NCBI GenBank assembly: GCA_964485695.1
Contig: CAZAKZ010000055.1
Location: forward strand, 1-33,998
Source of the DNA: CAZAKZ01 sp964485695
GTDB taxonomy: Bacteria > Planctomycetota > JAFGQW01
Direction of reading: 5' to 3'
Length of the DNA stretch: 33,998 nt
The translations under genes were made by a program, and so were the position numbers. Positions 1 to 8,257 of this stretch are shown piece by piece. The notes under the pieces are model-generated. The model saw nothing but the letters and a program-made list of their open reading frames with translations, was not told the origin of the DNA and did no database searches. Position 1 is the stretch's first letter, and every line of letters starts with the position of its first letter.

Positions 1-2
1 CT

Positions 3-605
3 GATGCCTTCGTGGCCAAGGTGAATGCGGCGGGCACCAGGCTCGTGTACTGCGGTTACATCGGGGGGACTGGCTCAGATTATGGATATGGCATTTCGGT
101 CGATGCGACCGGAAACGCGTATGTGACCGGACGTACGAATAGCACCGAGACCAGCTTCCCGGTGAAGGGGGGGCCCGACCCGACGCACAACGGTGGGGCT
201 GACGTCTTCGTGGCCAAGATATCTCTGACGCTCCTCCAGGGCAGCGGTGCGACGCGACCGGGAACTACCGTGAACCTCGCGCTGACCGCGAGCGCGTCCG
301 CCGGGCTGCCTTATCAGCTCGCCTCATCCTTCGGCACGGGACCGATCCCGATTGATACGCGGCAAATCGGGCTCAGCCCCGACGGGCTTTTCATGCTCAC
401 CATCTGGAACGTGTTCCCCACGATCTTCTCGAACTACGCCGGAACCATCACCGCTCAGGGCACCGCCAAGGCCGCGATCCACATCCCGAACATCCCGGCT
501 CTGATCGGCTTCCGCCTTCACTCGGCCTTCGTGACTCTGGTTCCGGCTGCACCATCCGGCATCCGGTCCATCTCGAACACGTTCTCCTTCAGGATCACGA
601 AGTAG
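3..605 (+). CDS. SBBP-repeat (beta-propeller) surface protein, C-terminal part
   Basis: The reading frame is already open at base 3, so this is the 3' end of a larger gene that starts before the window. The first ~70 residues hold the SBBP repeat signature seen in bacterial cell-surface propellers: YCGYIGG, then GISVDATGNAYVTGRT, then ADVFVAKI. From about residue 75 the chain changes to a beta-rich module (GSGATRPGTTVNLALTAS and following) that ends at the stop. This resembles the small C-terminal beta-sandwiches of planctomycete exported proteins, and a similar module ends the gene at the other edge of the window. The protein is probably exported or surface bound; that is inferred from the family, because the signal peptide would lie outside the window. 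Confidence 0.75.
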   Translation, partial: DAFVAKVNAAGTRLVYCGYIGGTGSDYGYGISVDATGNAYVTGRTNSTETSFPVKGGPDPTHNGGADVFVAKISLTLLQGSGATRPGTTVNLALTASASAGLPYQLASSFGTGPIPIDTRQIGLSPDGLFMLTIWNVFPTIFSNYAGTITAQGTAKAAIHIPNIPALIGFRLHSAFVTLVPAAPSGIRSISNTFSFRITK

Positions 606-1062
606 CAGGAACCTGATTCGTGCGAGTCATACCACGTCCTCTGGTCGTGGCCCCGAAGAGGTTCTAACGATCCGGCGAACATCCAGTTTCATCGAGGTTG
701 AACGCGTCAAAACGGGCGCGTTCACCCCCAATGAAGCACTTCATCGGGCCTGGACGCGCCCAAAACGGCGCGTTCAGTCCCCATGAAATCCAGCGTGTGC
801 CTGGCGGTGTGGACCGAACGCCCCTTTCAAGGCGGCCACCTCGGGCGATGGGCCAAAACGTGTCGCTGAAATGCGATTTTTGCGACACGTTCCATTGGCA
901 TGTCGTTCAGGACGACATATGCTGCGGACGTGTCGCAAAATGGGAGTTTTTGAAACAACCGAAGCGGAGACTGGCCTCCAGCCCCGATTGATGCACCTGC
1001 TCACGGAGGACAGCAACGATTTCCGCCCGTACTCGTGACCTGCCTAACGGCGCGTTGATGTC
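606..1062. other. Non-coding gap with hairpin-forming repeats
   Basis: No gene is supported in these 457 bases; the short reading frames here lack family resemblance. What the gap does hold is a series of related inverted repeats between about 699 and 936, annotated separately. The remaining parts (606-698 and 937-1062) show nothing recognisable apart from a weak 5-bp inverted repeat, CCACG/CGTGG, at 632-650 that could help end transcription of the SBBP gene. The right end abuts the stop codon of the minus-strand ABC ATPase, so the gap lies between two convergent genes. Confidence 0.6.
699..936. repeat. Cluster of related hairpins with CAAAACG motifs
   Basis: The motif CAAAACG occurs at 708, 761 and 854, each time inside or at the edge of an inverted repeat. 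TGAACGCG (699-706) pairs with CGCGTTCA (717-724) around a loop containing CAAAACG. GGGCGCGT (714-721) pairs with ACGCGCCC (754-761), giving a 48-base imperfect palindrome centred on ATGAAG/CTTCAT. GGACGCGCC (752-760) pairs with GGCGCGTTC (767-775). CGTGTCGC (859-866) pairs with GCGACACG (882-889), and CGTGTCGC recurs at 929-936. The arms overlap, so alternative folds compete. The unit GCGCGTTCA-CCCC-ATGAA also appears twice as a direct repeat (717 and 769). It may be a REP-like element, a structured terminator or an RNA; function unknown. Confidence 0.55.
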
Positions 1063-2301
1063 TCATGACTCCGGAAACTCCCACTCTCCCTGGGTCCGGA
1101 TGATACCGAGGTCCCAGTCCGAGGGGATGACCTGGAACCGGGCCGCGCTGAGGATCTGGTCGTAGATGAGGAGTCCGGAGTCGTCGAAGATGTAGGCCGA
1201 GATGGCGTAGGCTGCGGCCAGCAGGGGCTGGGAAGGGATGCGGTAGACAGCCTTTCCGGTGTGTGGGACTTCCAGGTCCTCGTGTTTGGTGCTGGACACG
1301 GAGACGAGGAGACCGTCGTTTCTGAGGATGCAGATGACCAGGTTGATCTTCTGATCGGGAACGAAGGTCTCGTACTTCAGATGCACCTCGAAGGGGTCGC
1401 AGTGGCGGATCTTGTCCACGGGCTTCGTTTCTCCCGGACGGCGGAGGGCGACCGAGTGTAGCTTGGGGCCCCTGGCCTTGCCCAGGTGTTCGAACAGGAT
1501 GTTCTCGTAGTGGTCGCGTGCCTCCATTTCCCGCTCGCGCTCGTAGTTCTCGTACTCCTGGGTCACCATCACCGGCTCCCCCAGCATTTCCTGGCGCCCA
1601 TCCCGGATCCACAGGACACGGTCGCAGATCTCGCGTACCTGGGCGATGGCGTGGGAAACGAAGAGGATGGTCTTGCGCTCCTCCTTGAACCGGGTGATGC
1701 GGTTGATGCACTTCTTCTGGAAGTGGGCGTCGCCGACGGCGAACACCTCGTCCAGGATGAGAACCTCCGGATCGACGTTGATGGCGATGGAAAATCCCAG
1801 CCGGATGGACATGCCTGAGGAGTAGGTGCGGAGCGGTTGTTCGATGTAGGGTCCCAGCTCGCTGAAGTCGACTATTTGCTTGTAGATGGCATCGGTCTGC
1901 TTCCGCGTGAATCCCAGGATGGAGGCGTTCATGTAGATGTTGTCGCGGCCGCTGAACTCCATATTGAATCCCGCTCCCAGCTCCAGGAGGCTGGAGACCT
2001 TACCCTTGATGGTGTAGGTTCCGGAGGTCTGGGTGGTGGTGCCGGTGAGGATCTTGAGCAGGGTGCTCTTGCCGGCTCCATTGGATCCGACAATACCGAG
2101 GGTTTCGCCCTTCGGGACATCGAAGGAGATGTCCTTGAGGGCCCAGTGGGGGACATGGAAGCGCTTCTTGTTGAAGGTCAGGGCCTCGATGACCCGCGGC
2201 CAGGCGCCGCCGTAGAGCTTGTAGACCTTGCTGATGGAGTCGACCTCGATGGCGGTCTCGGGAGCAGACGACCCTTGCTGGGCGGATTCATTTTCACTCA
2301 T
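1063..2301 (-). CDS. Wzt/TagH-like polysaccharide ABC transporter ATPase
   Basis: This is an ABC ATPase of the O-antigen/teichoic acid export class that would drive export of a lipid-linked glycan across the inner membrane. In the 412-residue form chosen, Walker A is GSNGAGKST (72-80), the signature is SSGMS (161-165), Walker B is LILDE (181-185) followed by the family-typical VFAVGD, and the switch His is in FVSHA (~217). Residues from about 290 form a C-terminal beta-sandwich resembling the Wzt carbohydrate-binding domain, which in characterised members reads the end of the glycan chain. A GTG at 2334 would add 11 residues; neither start has a clear ribosome binding site, so the start is uncertain. 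The Wzm-type permease normally encoded beside it is missing: the next gene upstream runs the other way. Confidence 0.88.
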   Translation of the reverse strand: MSENESAQQGSSAPETAIEVDSISKVYKLYGGAWPRVIEALTFNKKRFHVPHWALKDISFDVPKGETLGIVGSNGAGKSTLLKILTGTTTQTSGTYTIKGKVSSLLELGAGFNMEFSGRDNIYMNASILGFTRKQTDAIYKQIVDFSELGPYIEQPLRTYSSGMSIRLGFSIAINVDPEVLILDEVFAVGDAHFQKKCINRITRFKEERKTILFVSHAIAQVREICDRVLWIRDGRQEMLGEPVMVTQEYENYEREREMEARDHYENILFEHLGKARGPKLHSVALRRPGETKPVDKIRHCDPFEVHLKYETFVPDQKINLVICILRNDGLLVSVSSTKHEDLEVPHTGKAVYRIPSQPLLAAAYAISAYIFDDSGLLIYDQILSAARFQVIPSDWDLGIIRTQGEWEFPES

Positions 2302-2421
2302 GGATCGACGGTTCGACTTTCGTGCTAGAGTCACGGGTCCAGTATGAGGATAAAATAACAGGGGATGGAGGGCGGCTCAAGCGTTGGTGAAAATCGCCCG
2401 AACTCTGGCGGAAGGACTGAC

Positions 2422-3408
2422 ATGAAAGCAAAATCCCTCCCGAAGGGCGGGGAGGCGGACGCCACGGAGATCCGCATCGGCATTTCGACCTGCCTCCTCG
2501 GCAAGAAGGTCCGCTATGACGGCGGCCACAAGCGCGATTGCTACCTCATGGAGGTCCTTGGCCCTCACGTCCGGTTCGTGCCGGTCTGCCCGGAGGTGGA
2601 GATGGGGCTGGGGACGCCGCGGGAGGCCATCCGGCTGGTCCGGATCCCGGACGGCTGGAAGCTCGAGGGCGTCCGGAGCCGGACGGACCACACCCCTGCC
2701 ATGGAGAAGTATGCCCGCACCACGATGCGCCGCCTCGAGAAGCAGGATCTCTGCGGCTACATCCTCAAGAAGGGTTCACCGAGCTGCGGCATGGAGCGTG
2801 TGAAGGTCTACACCGAAGGCGGCATGCCTTCGAAGTCCGGTCGGGGAGTGTACGCCGGTATTCTCATCGAACGCATTCCTCTGCTGCCCGTGGAGGAGGA
2901 GGGCCGCTTGAACGATGCCAAGCTCCGCGAGAACTTCCTGGAGAGGGTTTTCGCCTACCGGCGCATGAAGACGCTGTTCACCGGCCGGTGGAAGCCGGGT
3001 GATCTCGTCCGTTTCCACACCAGAGAGAAGCTCAACCTGATGGCCCACGATCCGCAGAAATACCGGGCTCTCGGGAAGCTCGTGGCCGAGGCCGGGAAGG
3101 CGCCTCGAGCGATCCTGCGGGCGGACTACGAGGAGGCCTTCATGACTGCGCTGCGTAAAATTGCCACGGTGCGCAAGAACACAAACGTGCTACAGCACGC
3201 TCAGGGCCATCTCAAGAAGCTGTTGACATCGGTGGAGAAGAAGGAGCTGGCTGACCTGATCCAGGACTACCGCCTCGGCCTCGTACCCCTCGTCGTGCCC
3301 GTCACCCTGCTCCGGCACCATGTCCGCATCCACGACGTTGAATATCTGGCCGGACAGACCTACCTGGAACCGCACCCGAAGGAGCTGATGCTGCGCAATC
3401 ACGGATAA
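2422..3408 (+). CDS. DUF523 and DUF1722 (YbgA-like) protein
   Basis: The protein has two domains. The N-terminal DUF523 part carries ISTCLLGKKVRYDGGHKRD, CPEVEMGLGTPRE and, further on, KKGSPSCGM, with conserved cysteines. The C-terminal DUF1722 part (~residues 185-320) includes FLERVFAYRR, the LMAHDPQKYRALG stretch and YLAGQTYLEPHPKELMLRNHG. The biochemical role of this combination is not established; YbgA-type genes are often found near photolyase genes, but none is present here. The ATG at 2422 is preferred because GGAAGGA lies 5 bases upstream (2410-2416); the in-frame ATG at 2365 has no usable ribosome binding site. The gene is divergent from the ABC ATPase and convergent with the HEAT-repeat pair. 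Confidence 0.9.
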   Translation: MKAKSLPKGGEADATEIRIGISTCLLGKKVRYDGGHKRDCYLMEVLGPHVRFVPVCPEVEMGLGTPREAIRLVRIPDGWKLEGVRSRTDHTPAMEKYARTTMRRLEKQDLCGYILKKGSPSCGMERVKVYTEGGMPSKSGRGVYAGILIERIPLLPVEEEGRLNDAKLRENFLERVFAYRRMKTLFTGRWKPGDLVRFHTREKLNLMAHDPQKYRALGKLVAEAGKAPRAILRADYEEAFMTALRKIATVRKNTNVLQHAQGHLKKLLTSVEKKELADLIQDYRLGLVPLVVPVTLLRHHVRIHDVEYLAGQTYLEPHPKELMLRNHG

Positions 3409-3419
3409 TCTACAAGCCG

Positions 3420-4988
3420 TCAAATCTTCTTCTGTTTCACCCAGAAGTTCGCCTCTGCCGCCGATTGGAAAGATTCGCCGGTCAGGTTTAGCAGGGCCGT
3501 CCGGTAGGCGGGCTGCAGCAGATCCCACCGCTCCCGGGCGGCGAAAGCGCCCTTGTTGCCGTCCTTCTCCGCCCGGATCATGAGCTTCACGAGTTTCTTG
3601 ATCACCTTCTTCCGGTGCTCGGCATATTGGCCGAGGGCGAGGATGGCGGCTGCGGCAACGCGGTTTTCACCCCGTTTCGCGTGGTCGTGGAGGAGCGAGA
3701 TCGCCCTTTTGCTCCGGGAGGCTCCAAGGGCTTTGAGAACGGCCGCAAGGACGATGGGGTTCTTCCGGATACGGCCATTCCTCGCCACGTTGAGCAGGGC
3801 GGAAGAGAGGTCAGGCTGCCCCTGAGTAGCGAGGGCTTCGGCCACCGCGACCTGGTGTTTTTCATCTTTCAGCTTCGGGAGGTTCTTGATGAGAGCCGTG
3901 GAGACTCGATTCAGGAAGGGGTACCGGATCAGGATCTTGATCTGTGCCAGAATCCGGGCCGTGTCCTTCCGGCTCATTGCCGACTCCAGGGCTGTAATTG
4001 CGGTTTTCGCTTCTTGCGCGGCCGACTGGATGTCGATGAAGTCGAGATTCAATCCAACGAGTTCGGCGGTGCGGAGCAGCGGCTCTACCGGGCTCTTCTT
4101 CCCGAAGCACTTGACGCAGCAATAAACGCCTTTTCTCACCTTGACGGCCACCTGTGCCCAGCCCTGTTCGCCGGAGGTGTAGAAAGTGCCCTGGAGGGCT
4201 GCGTCTTCGGGAAGCGGAATTTTCCACACATCGAGGGTCTGTTTCCCGAGGTTCTTGCCGGACTCGATCACCGCGTCGAGGGACGTCTCGTCCACCTTGG
4301 ATAGCTCCAGCCGGAGGTCTTTTTCCTGTTCGATTCCCGTGTAGATGGTATTTTCGGCCGCGACTTTTTTTTGTATGAATCCCTTCGGTGGACGGAAGCA
4401 GATGCCGGTCTTCTTGTCGACGCGACGGCAGCACAGATATGCGTCCAGACCCGCATTGCAGGTGTAGCGGATGGTGCCCAGCATCCAGCGCATTTCCTCC
4501 AGAGCCTGCTCCACGTTGCCGGCCTTCAGGTACATGAGAACATCCATGACTTTTCCATCGCCCATGGGGACTCCGACGTGGAGGAACTCTCTGCCCTTGT
4601 AGATCTCGTTTCCGTCCAGGTTCTTGTGCCAGAGAATCACCGCCTTGTGGCCGCATGCATCCACGTCGCGGATGACCTCGATTTCACAACCCGGTATTCT
4701 CTTCTTTGACGTGTCCTTCCATCGCTGGATGTACTTGGACATCGTCATCGGCTCCGGCATCAGGAAATCCACGGAAGTACCGCCGTAAATTCCGCCGTCG
4801 AAGCAGGCTATGACCTCTGCGACTTTCCGGGACTCCCGGGGCACCCTGGCGTATCCCCGTGGGATCCAGATCTCGAAGCCGTGTTCCTTGTCCTGGTAGT
4901 AGGTTCCTCGCAGGACGTTCGCGTCGGGGGAACGGCCGGATGAGGCTGCGAGGATGGCGAGGGGGATGAGGATCATGCGGGATAGCAT
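3420..4988 (-). CDS. Secreted HEAT-repeat protein (second of a tandem pair)
   Basis: This 522-residue protein starts with a short hydrophobic signal sequence (ILIPLAILAASS) followed by an extracytoplasmic region. Residues ~25-330 form two similar alpha/beta halves that begin with YYQDKEHGFEIWIPRGY and are rich in cysteine (CNAGLDAYLCC, VYCCVKCF). Residues ~340-520 are helical repeats of HEAT type, ending in a segment ARERWDLLQPAYRTALLNLTG shared with the upstream neighbour. The two genes are paralogues in tandem. AGGAGG lies 6 bases before the ATG and overlaps the TAG stop of the upstream gene, so translation is probably coupled. No enzyme motif is visible; a binding or scaffold role outside the cytoplasm is inference only. 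Confidence 0.8.
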   Translation of the reverse strand: MLSRMILIPLAILAASSGRSPDANVLRGTYYQDKEHGFEIWIPRGYARVPRESRKVAEVIACFDGGIYGGTSVDFLMPEPMTMSKYIQRWKDTSKKRIPGCEIEVIRDVDACGHKAVILWHKNLDGNEIYKGREFLHVGVPMGDGKVMDVLMYLKAGNVEQALEEMRWMLGTIRYTCNAGLDAYLCCRRVDKKTGICFRPPKGFIQKKVAAENTIYTGIEQEKDLRLELSKVDETSLDAVIESGKNLGKQTLDVWKIPLPEDAALQGTFYTSGEQGWAQVAVKVRKGVYCCVKCFGKKSPVEPLLRTAELVGLNLDFIDIQSAAQEAKTAITALESAMSRKDTARILAQIKILIRYPFLNRVSTALIKNLPKLKDEKHQVAVAEALATQGQPDLSSALLNVARNGRIRKNPIVLAAVLKALGASRSKRAISLLHDHAKRGENRVAAAAILALGQYAEHRKKVIKKLVKLMIRAEKDGNKGAFAARERWDLLQPAYRTALLNLTGESFQSAAEANFWVKQKKI

Positions 4989-4998
4989 TTCTATCCTC

Positions 4999-6588
4999 CT
5001 ACAAGCTGTTCTTGTTAGTGCGATACCAGTCCTGAGCGTCTTTCGCGCCCAGGAAGCTCCGGCCGGTGAGGCGTTTCAGCATCGATTCATAGGCCGGGCC
5101 GAGGATCGTCCAGCGCTCCCTCGAACGGAGGCGCGGGCTCTTCTTCAAGGCTTCCGCCTTCTTGAACAGGGGGATGACCTTTCTGAGAATAGCGGCGCGG
5201 TCGCTCTTGTAGTGACCGAGGGTAAAGAGAGCCGTGGCCGCAAGCATCGGCTTTTTCGATGCCGCTTCCGCAAGCAGAAGTTTCAGGGCCGACGGATCCC
5301 GTATGTATCGAAACGCCCTCAGGACTTCTCGGCGCATGGTGAGGCGTTTCTTGAATTTCCCGTTCTTGTAGAGCTTGGCGAGAACGGGGAGGCATTTCAC
5401 GTCCTCGCTGGCCGCCAGGGCCTGAATCCCGCAGACCTGTTCGGCTTCGTCCAGCACCGGCAGGGCCTTCTCGAGGGCCTGGCGGCCGGCAGGCAGGAAG
5501 GCGCCGTCGGCCAGGATCTTCACCAGTTCCCTGACGAGGTCCTTGTCCTTCTTCCTCAGGGCCCGGTCCAGCTCCTTGACTGCGCTGGCGGCTCGGGTCC
5601 GGACGGCATCCACGTCGATCCACCGGAGGCCCAGAGCCGTGAGTTCGGCGCTGAGCAGCAGGTCTTCCTGCCGGTCCGACGTGCCTTTGACCTCGATTGT
5701 GAAAACGCGGTCGCCCTCGAACTTCACCACGGCCTGGGCCGTACCCAGTTTTTCCCCTTCCGCCGGTGCCAGGAATTCCATGAGGATGGTGGACTTCTCC
5801 GGGTGGGGCAGGGTGAAGATCCGGGGTTTTCCCTTGATTCTCTTGGCCTTCAGTTTTGCGTTCAGTGCCTCCATGGCCTCGGGGGTGTCCTTGCGGATCA
5901 CGATGGAGTCGTCGGACGTTTCATCCACGGCTTCGCAGATATGATCCTTGCCCACGGCCGACTGCTTCAGGTACCGGATGGGTATGCGGTAGCTCAGGCC
6001 CGTGGCCTGGTGCATGGTTCGCGGTGCCATGTGGCGGTCCAGGCCCCTGTCACCGCTCAGCCGCATGGAGGAGGCCATCCACTTCACTGCAAAGAGAGCC
6101 TCCTCGCCCTTGCCCTTGGCGCTGATGATGTGAAAACAGATGATCTTGTTTCCCACCAGGTTCACGGCCGCCACGATGAGGTCCTTGTCCTCGTATCCCG
6201 CCACGGAGTCGATGTCGGTGTGCAGGGCCACGGTGGTCGGGTAGCCGCATTCTTCCAGTCTCTCGATGATCTTCAGTTTGCCTTCCTTGAAGACCCCGCC
6301 GTCTTTCTCTTTCCGTTCCTCGACGAATTCCTCCAGGGACTGAGAGGGCGCCGTGATGTACATCTGGAGATAAAGATTCTGCGCGATGATGCCGAACTCG
6401 CCGACCATACCCGACCGGGGGGCGTCGGACTTGTTCACCAGCCCGGGGATCCAGAGCTCTATGCCTTCGTACTCGGCCACGAAGTAGAGTCCGCGACGGC
6501 CCGGTTGGTCTTGAGCGGCGGCGGAGGAGGCGGCGATGAGGATCACGAGGAGGAAGATTGGAAGGAGTGGAGGACGTGACGCCGACAT
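4999..6588 (-). CDS. Secreted HEAT-repeat protein (first of a tandem pair)
   Basis: This is the upstream paralogue of the gene at 3420-4988, 529 residues. It has a clear signal peptide (PIFLLVILIAASSAAAQ). The N-terminal half begins with YFVAEYEGIELWIPGL, equivalent to the EHGFEIWIPRGY region of its partner. The C-terminal ~190 residues are helical HEAT-like repeats ending in RERWTILGPAYESMLKRLTG, which aligns with the partner's ending. The paralogue's cysteine-rich segments are not conserved here. The ribosome binding site GGAGGG sits 5 bases before the ATG. The TAG stop is only 10 bases before the next start and is part of that gene's Shine-Dalgarno, so this is the first gene of a two-gene operon. 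Function is not recognised. Confidence 0.8.
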   Translation of the reverse strand: MSASRPPLLPIFLLVILIAASSAAAQDQPGRRGLYFVAEYEGIELWIPGLVNKSDAPRSGMVGEFGIIAQNLYLQMYITAPSQSLEEFVEERKEKDGGVFKEGKLKIIERLEECGYPTTVALHTDIDSVAGYEDKDLIVAAVNLVGNKIICFHIISAKGKGEEALFAVKWMASSMRLSGDRGLDRHMAPRTMHQATGLSYRIPIRYLKQSAVGKDHICEAVDETSDDSIVIRKDTPEAMEALNAKLKAKRIKGKPRIFTLPHPEKSTILMEFLAPAEGEKLGTAQAVVKFEGDRVFTIEVKGTSDRQEDLLLSAELTALGLRWIDVDAVRTRAASAVKELDRALRKKDKDLVRELVKILADGAFLPAGRQALEKALPVLDEAEQVCGIQALAASEDVKCLPVLAKLYKNGKFKKRLTMRREVLRAFRYIRDPSALKLLLAEAASKKPMLAATALFTLGHYKSDRAAILRKVIPLFKKAEALKKSPRLRSRERWTILGPAYESMLKRLTGRSFLGAKDAQDWYRTNKNSL

Positions 6589-6807
6589 CTATACCCTCCT
6601 CGAGGGGCAGTTACCCTCTTTTCCCTTGCCATCCATGGTAGGGTTTCGTGCGATTCCATCAACTGCAAAGAATGCGAGCTCGGGCTAAATGGTTGCCTCG
6701 CAACAGGTTGGCGATAGAAATGAATTCGCGCTCCTGTTCCCTATCCCCGGAGTATGGATTTCGATTACCCTGGGTCGACTCATGGATCCAGTTTGCAGGA
6801 GGTCTCC

Positions 6808-7224
6808 ATGGCCGGGCATCGGGTGGTGACTTGCTTTCTCACCCGTGGGAGCAAGATCCTGGTTCTGCGTCGGAGTGATAAGGTCGGCACCTACCCCGGC
6901 TTGTGGGCCGGGGTGAGCGGATTCGTGGAGGGCGAGGAGGATCCGGGGGACCGGGCGTGGCTGGAAATCCAGGAGGAGACGGGCATCGAGGCAGAGCGTC
7001 TGGAGCTCCTGAAGAGGGGAGAGGCGCTATCGGTGCAAGATCCTGGACTCGCGCGGCAGTGGATCGTCCACCCGTTTCTGTTCCGGATTGCAGAGGGGGT
7101 GAGGGTGCGCCTGGACTGGGAGCACGAGGCATTTCAGTGGATTGATCCCGGAGACCTCGGATCCCTGGATACCGTTCCTGATCTGGTGGAAGCCTATAAT
7201 CGCGTGGGGGATGCCTTGCCTTGA
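6808..7224 (+). CDS. NUDIX hydrolase
   Basis: This small (138 aa) pyrophosphohydrolase of the NUDIX fold would cleave a nucleoside-diphosphate-X compound. The Nudix box is at residues 38-60: G38, E44, then LEIQEETGI (52-60), keeping the metal-binding E53, E56 and E57. The usual Arg before the first Glu of the REXXEE core is Leu here, a substitution found in some subfamilies that may not abolish activity. The ATG at 6808 has an AGGAGG 5 bases upstream; an earlier in-frame ATG at 6754 has no such site. The stop codon overlaps the TTG start of the next gene by four bases, so the two products are probably made together and may act in one pathway. Confidence 0.9.
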   Translation: MAGHRVVTCFLTRGSKILVLRRSDKVGTYPGLWAGVSGFVEGEEDPGDRAWLEIQEETGIEAERLELLKRGEALSVQDPGLARQWIVHPFLFRIAEGVRVRLDWEHEAFQWIDPGDLGSLDTVPDLVEAYNRVGDALP

Positions 7225-8012
7225 ATCGAGATCCTGTGTCCGAGCTTCCGGAGGACCTGGCCAATGCGGTCCGCGCCATCGAGGAGGACCGGATTCATGG
7301 GGCCCTGGAGCTGGCGGCCAAGGCCGTCGAGACCGTGGAGAGGGCCCTGGACCGCCCCCGGGTGTTCGAAGCGCTTAATGCGGCGCTCTCCCGGGCCCGG
7401 CCAACCCTGGCCCCCATTGCCGGGGCGGCCGCGTTCTGCTTCGGCGGCAAAGACGTCGGAAAGCGGATTCGGGAGGCCCGGCGTCTGATCCGGGAAGGAA
7501 GCGTCCAGGCGGCCGGGAAACTGGTCGAGAGGGTGGGCAAGGGAAAGCGGGTATTGACCCTGAGCCGGAGTTCAGCGGTGGAAGCCGCTCTGAAAGCCCT
7601 GGAACCATCCTGGGTCTTGGTTCTGGAAAGTCGACCGGGTGGGGAAGGACTCCGGGTGGCGGCCGATCTGGCCGGGCGCGGCATCCAGGTGGAGGTAGTG
7701 GTTGATTCCCAGGTCGGCAGAGCCGCCCAGGCTTCGGATCTGGCGCTGATGGGCGTGGACGCCGAATACCCTGACGGATCGGTGGTGAACAAGTGCGGCA
7801 GCCTACCCATGGCGCTGGCCGCGAATCTGGCCGGGATTCCAGTGTTTGCCCTGTCCCACCCGTTCAAGAAAGTGGCCCGGGTGGAAACGGACCTGGAATC
7901 CGGCGATCCCCGCGTTGCCGTGCCCGGGTCGCCTCCCGGAGTTCGGGTGGAAAATACCCCCTTTGAGGTGGTGCCCGGCCACCTGATCGAGATTGTTTCC
8001 ACAGGCTGTTAA
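7221..8012 (+). CDS. eIF2B/MtnA/R15P-isomerase-family protein
   Basis: This 263-residue protein belongs to the fold shared by eIF2B regulatory subunits, methylthioribose-1-phosphate isomerase and ribose-1,5-bisphosphate isomerase. The Rossmann-like C-terminal half shows LTLSRSSAV, VLVLESRPGGEGLRVA, ALMGVDAEYPDGSVVNKCGS and LAANLAGIPV, the phosphate and sugar-binding signatures of the family. Where MtnA has its catalytic Cys this protein has Ser-Arg-Ser-Ser, closer to eIF2B-type and bacterial COG1184-type members, so an isomerase activity is uncertain. Translation appears to start at TTG, overlapping the NUDIX stop as TTGA with no good Shine-Dalgarno, pointing to coupling. Two hairpin terminators follow. 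Substrate unknown, probably a phosphorylated sugar or nucleotide. Confidence 0.8.
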   Translation: MNRDPVSELPEDLANAVRAIEEDRIHGALELAAKAVETVERALDRPRVFEALNAALSRARPTLAPIAGAAAFCFGGKDVGKRIREARRLIREGSVQAAGKLVERVGKGKRVLTLSRSSAVEAALKALEPSWVLVLESRPGGEGLRVAADLAGRGIQVEVVVDSQVGRAAQASDLALMGVDAEYPDGSVVNKCGSLPMALAANLAGIPVFALSHPFKKVARVETDLESGDPRVAVPGSPPGVRVENTPFEVVPGHLIEIVSTGC

Positions 8013-8135
8013 GCCGGGATCCCGACACCGGAGGGCTGTTTTGTAGCTATTTCCAATCAAGTACAAATGATCCGGTCTGACTCCCGTAAGGGAATCTAAC
8101 GCATTTAGCTACTCTCCTAATAAGCGTTGCGTTGG

Positions 8136-8176
8136 GCCGCAGGAGAATCCTACTTTTCTTCTGCGGCTTTCTTATT
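8136..8176 (+). terminator. Hairpin terminator after the NUDIX-eIF2B operon
   Basis: GCCGCAGGAGAA (8136-8147) pairs with TTCTTCTGCGGC (8156-8167), a 12-bp stem with one G-T wobble and an 8-base loop, followed directly by TTTCTTATT. On the other strand no T run follows, so it ends plus-strand transcription. Confidence 0.7.
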
Positions 8177-8177
8177 G

Positions 8178-8234
8178 GTTCCTGTTTCCCCTCCTGGTTC
8201 GGGCCCAGGAGGGGAAACAGGAACTCTTTTCTCT
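8178..8234 (+). terminator. Long perfect hairpin, second terminator
   Basis: Bases 8178-8197 and 8205-8224 form a perfect 20-bp stem with a 7-base loop (TTCGGGC), followed by TCTTTTCTCT. It lies only 34 bp before the stop codon of the convergent M14 peptidase gene, so it may shield the two transcription units from each other. The T-rich side is on the plus strand. Confidence 0.7.
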
Positions 8235-8257
8235 ACAAGGAGTTACAGAAACGGGAG

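Noticed and set aside
731..744. ATGAAG-CA-CTTCAT as a stand-alone operator
   Set aside because: It is the centre of the larger 48-base palindrome and is better explained by it.
4954..6579. A 541-codon plus-strand frame opposite the HEAT-repeat gene
   Set aside because: Antisense shadow; the minus frame has a signal peptide, a ribosome binding site and a paralogue next door.
7194..7199. TATAAT near the end of the NUDIX gene as a promoter for the eIF2B-like gene
   Set aside because: No -35 box at a suitable distance, and the genes overlap by four bases, which argues for coupling.
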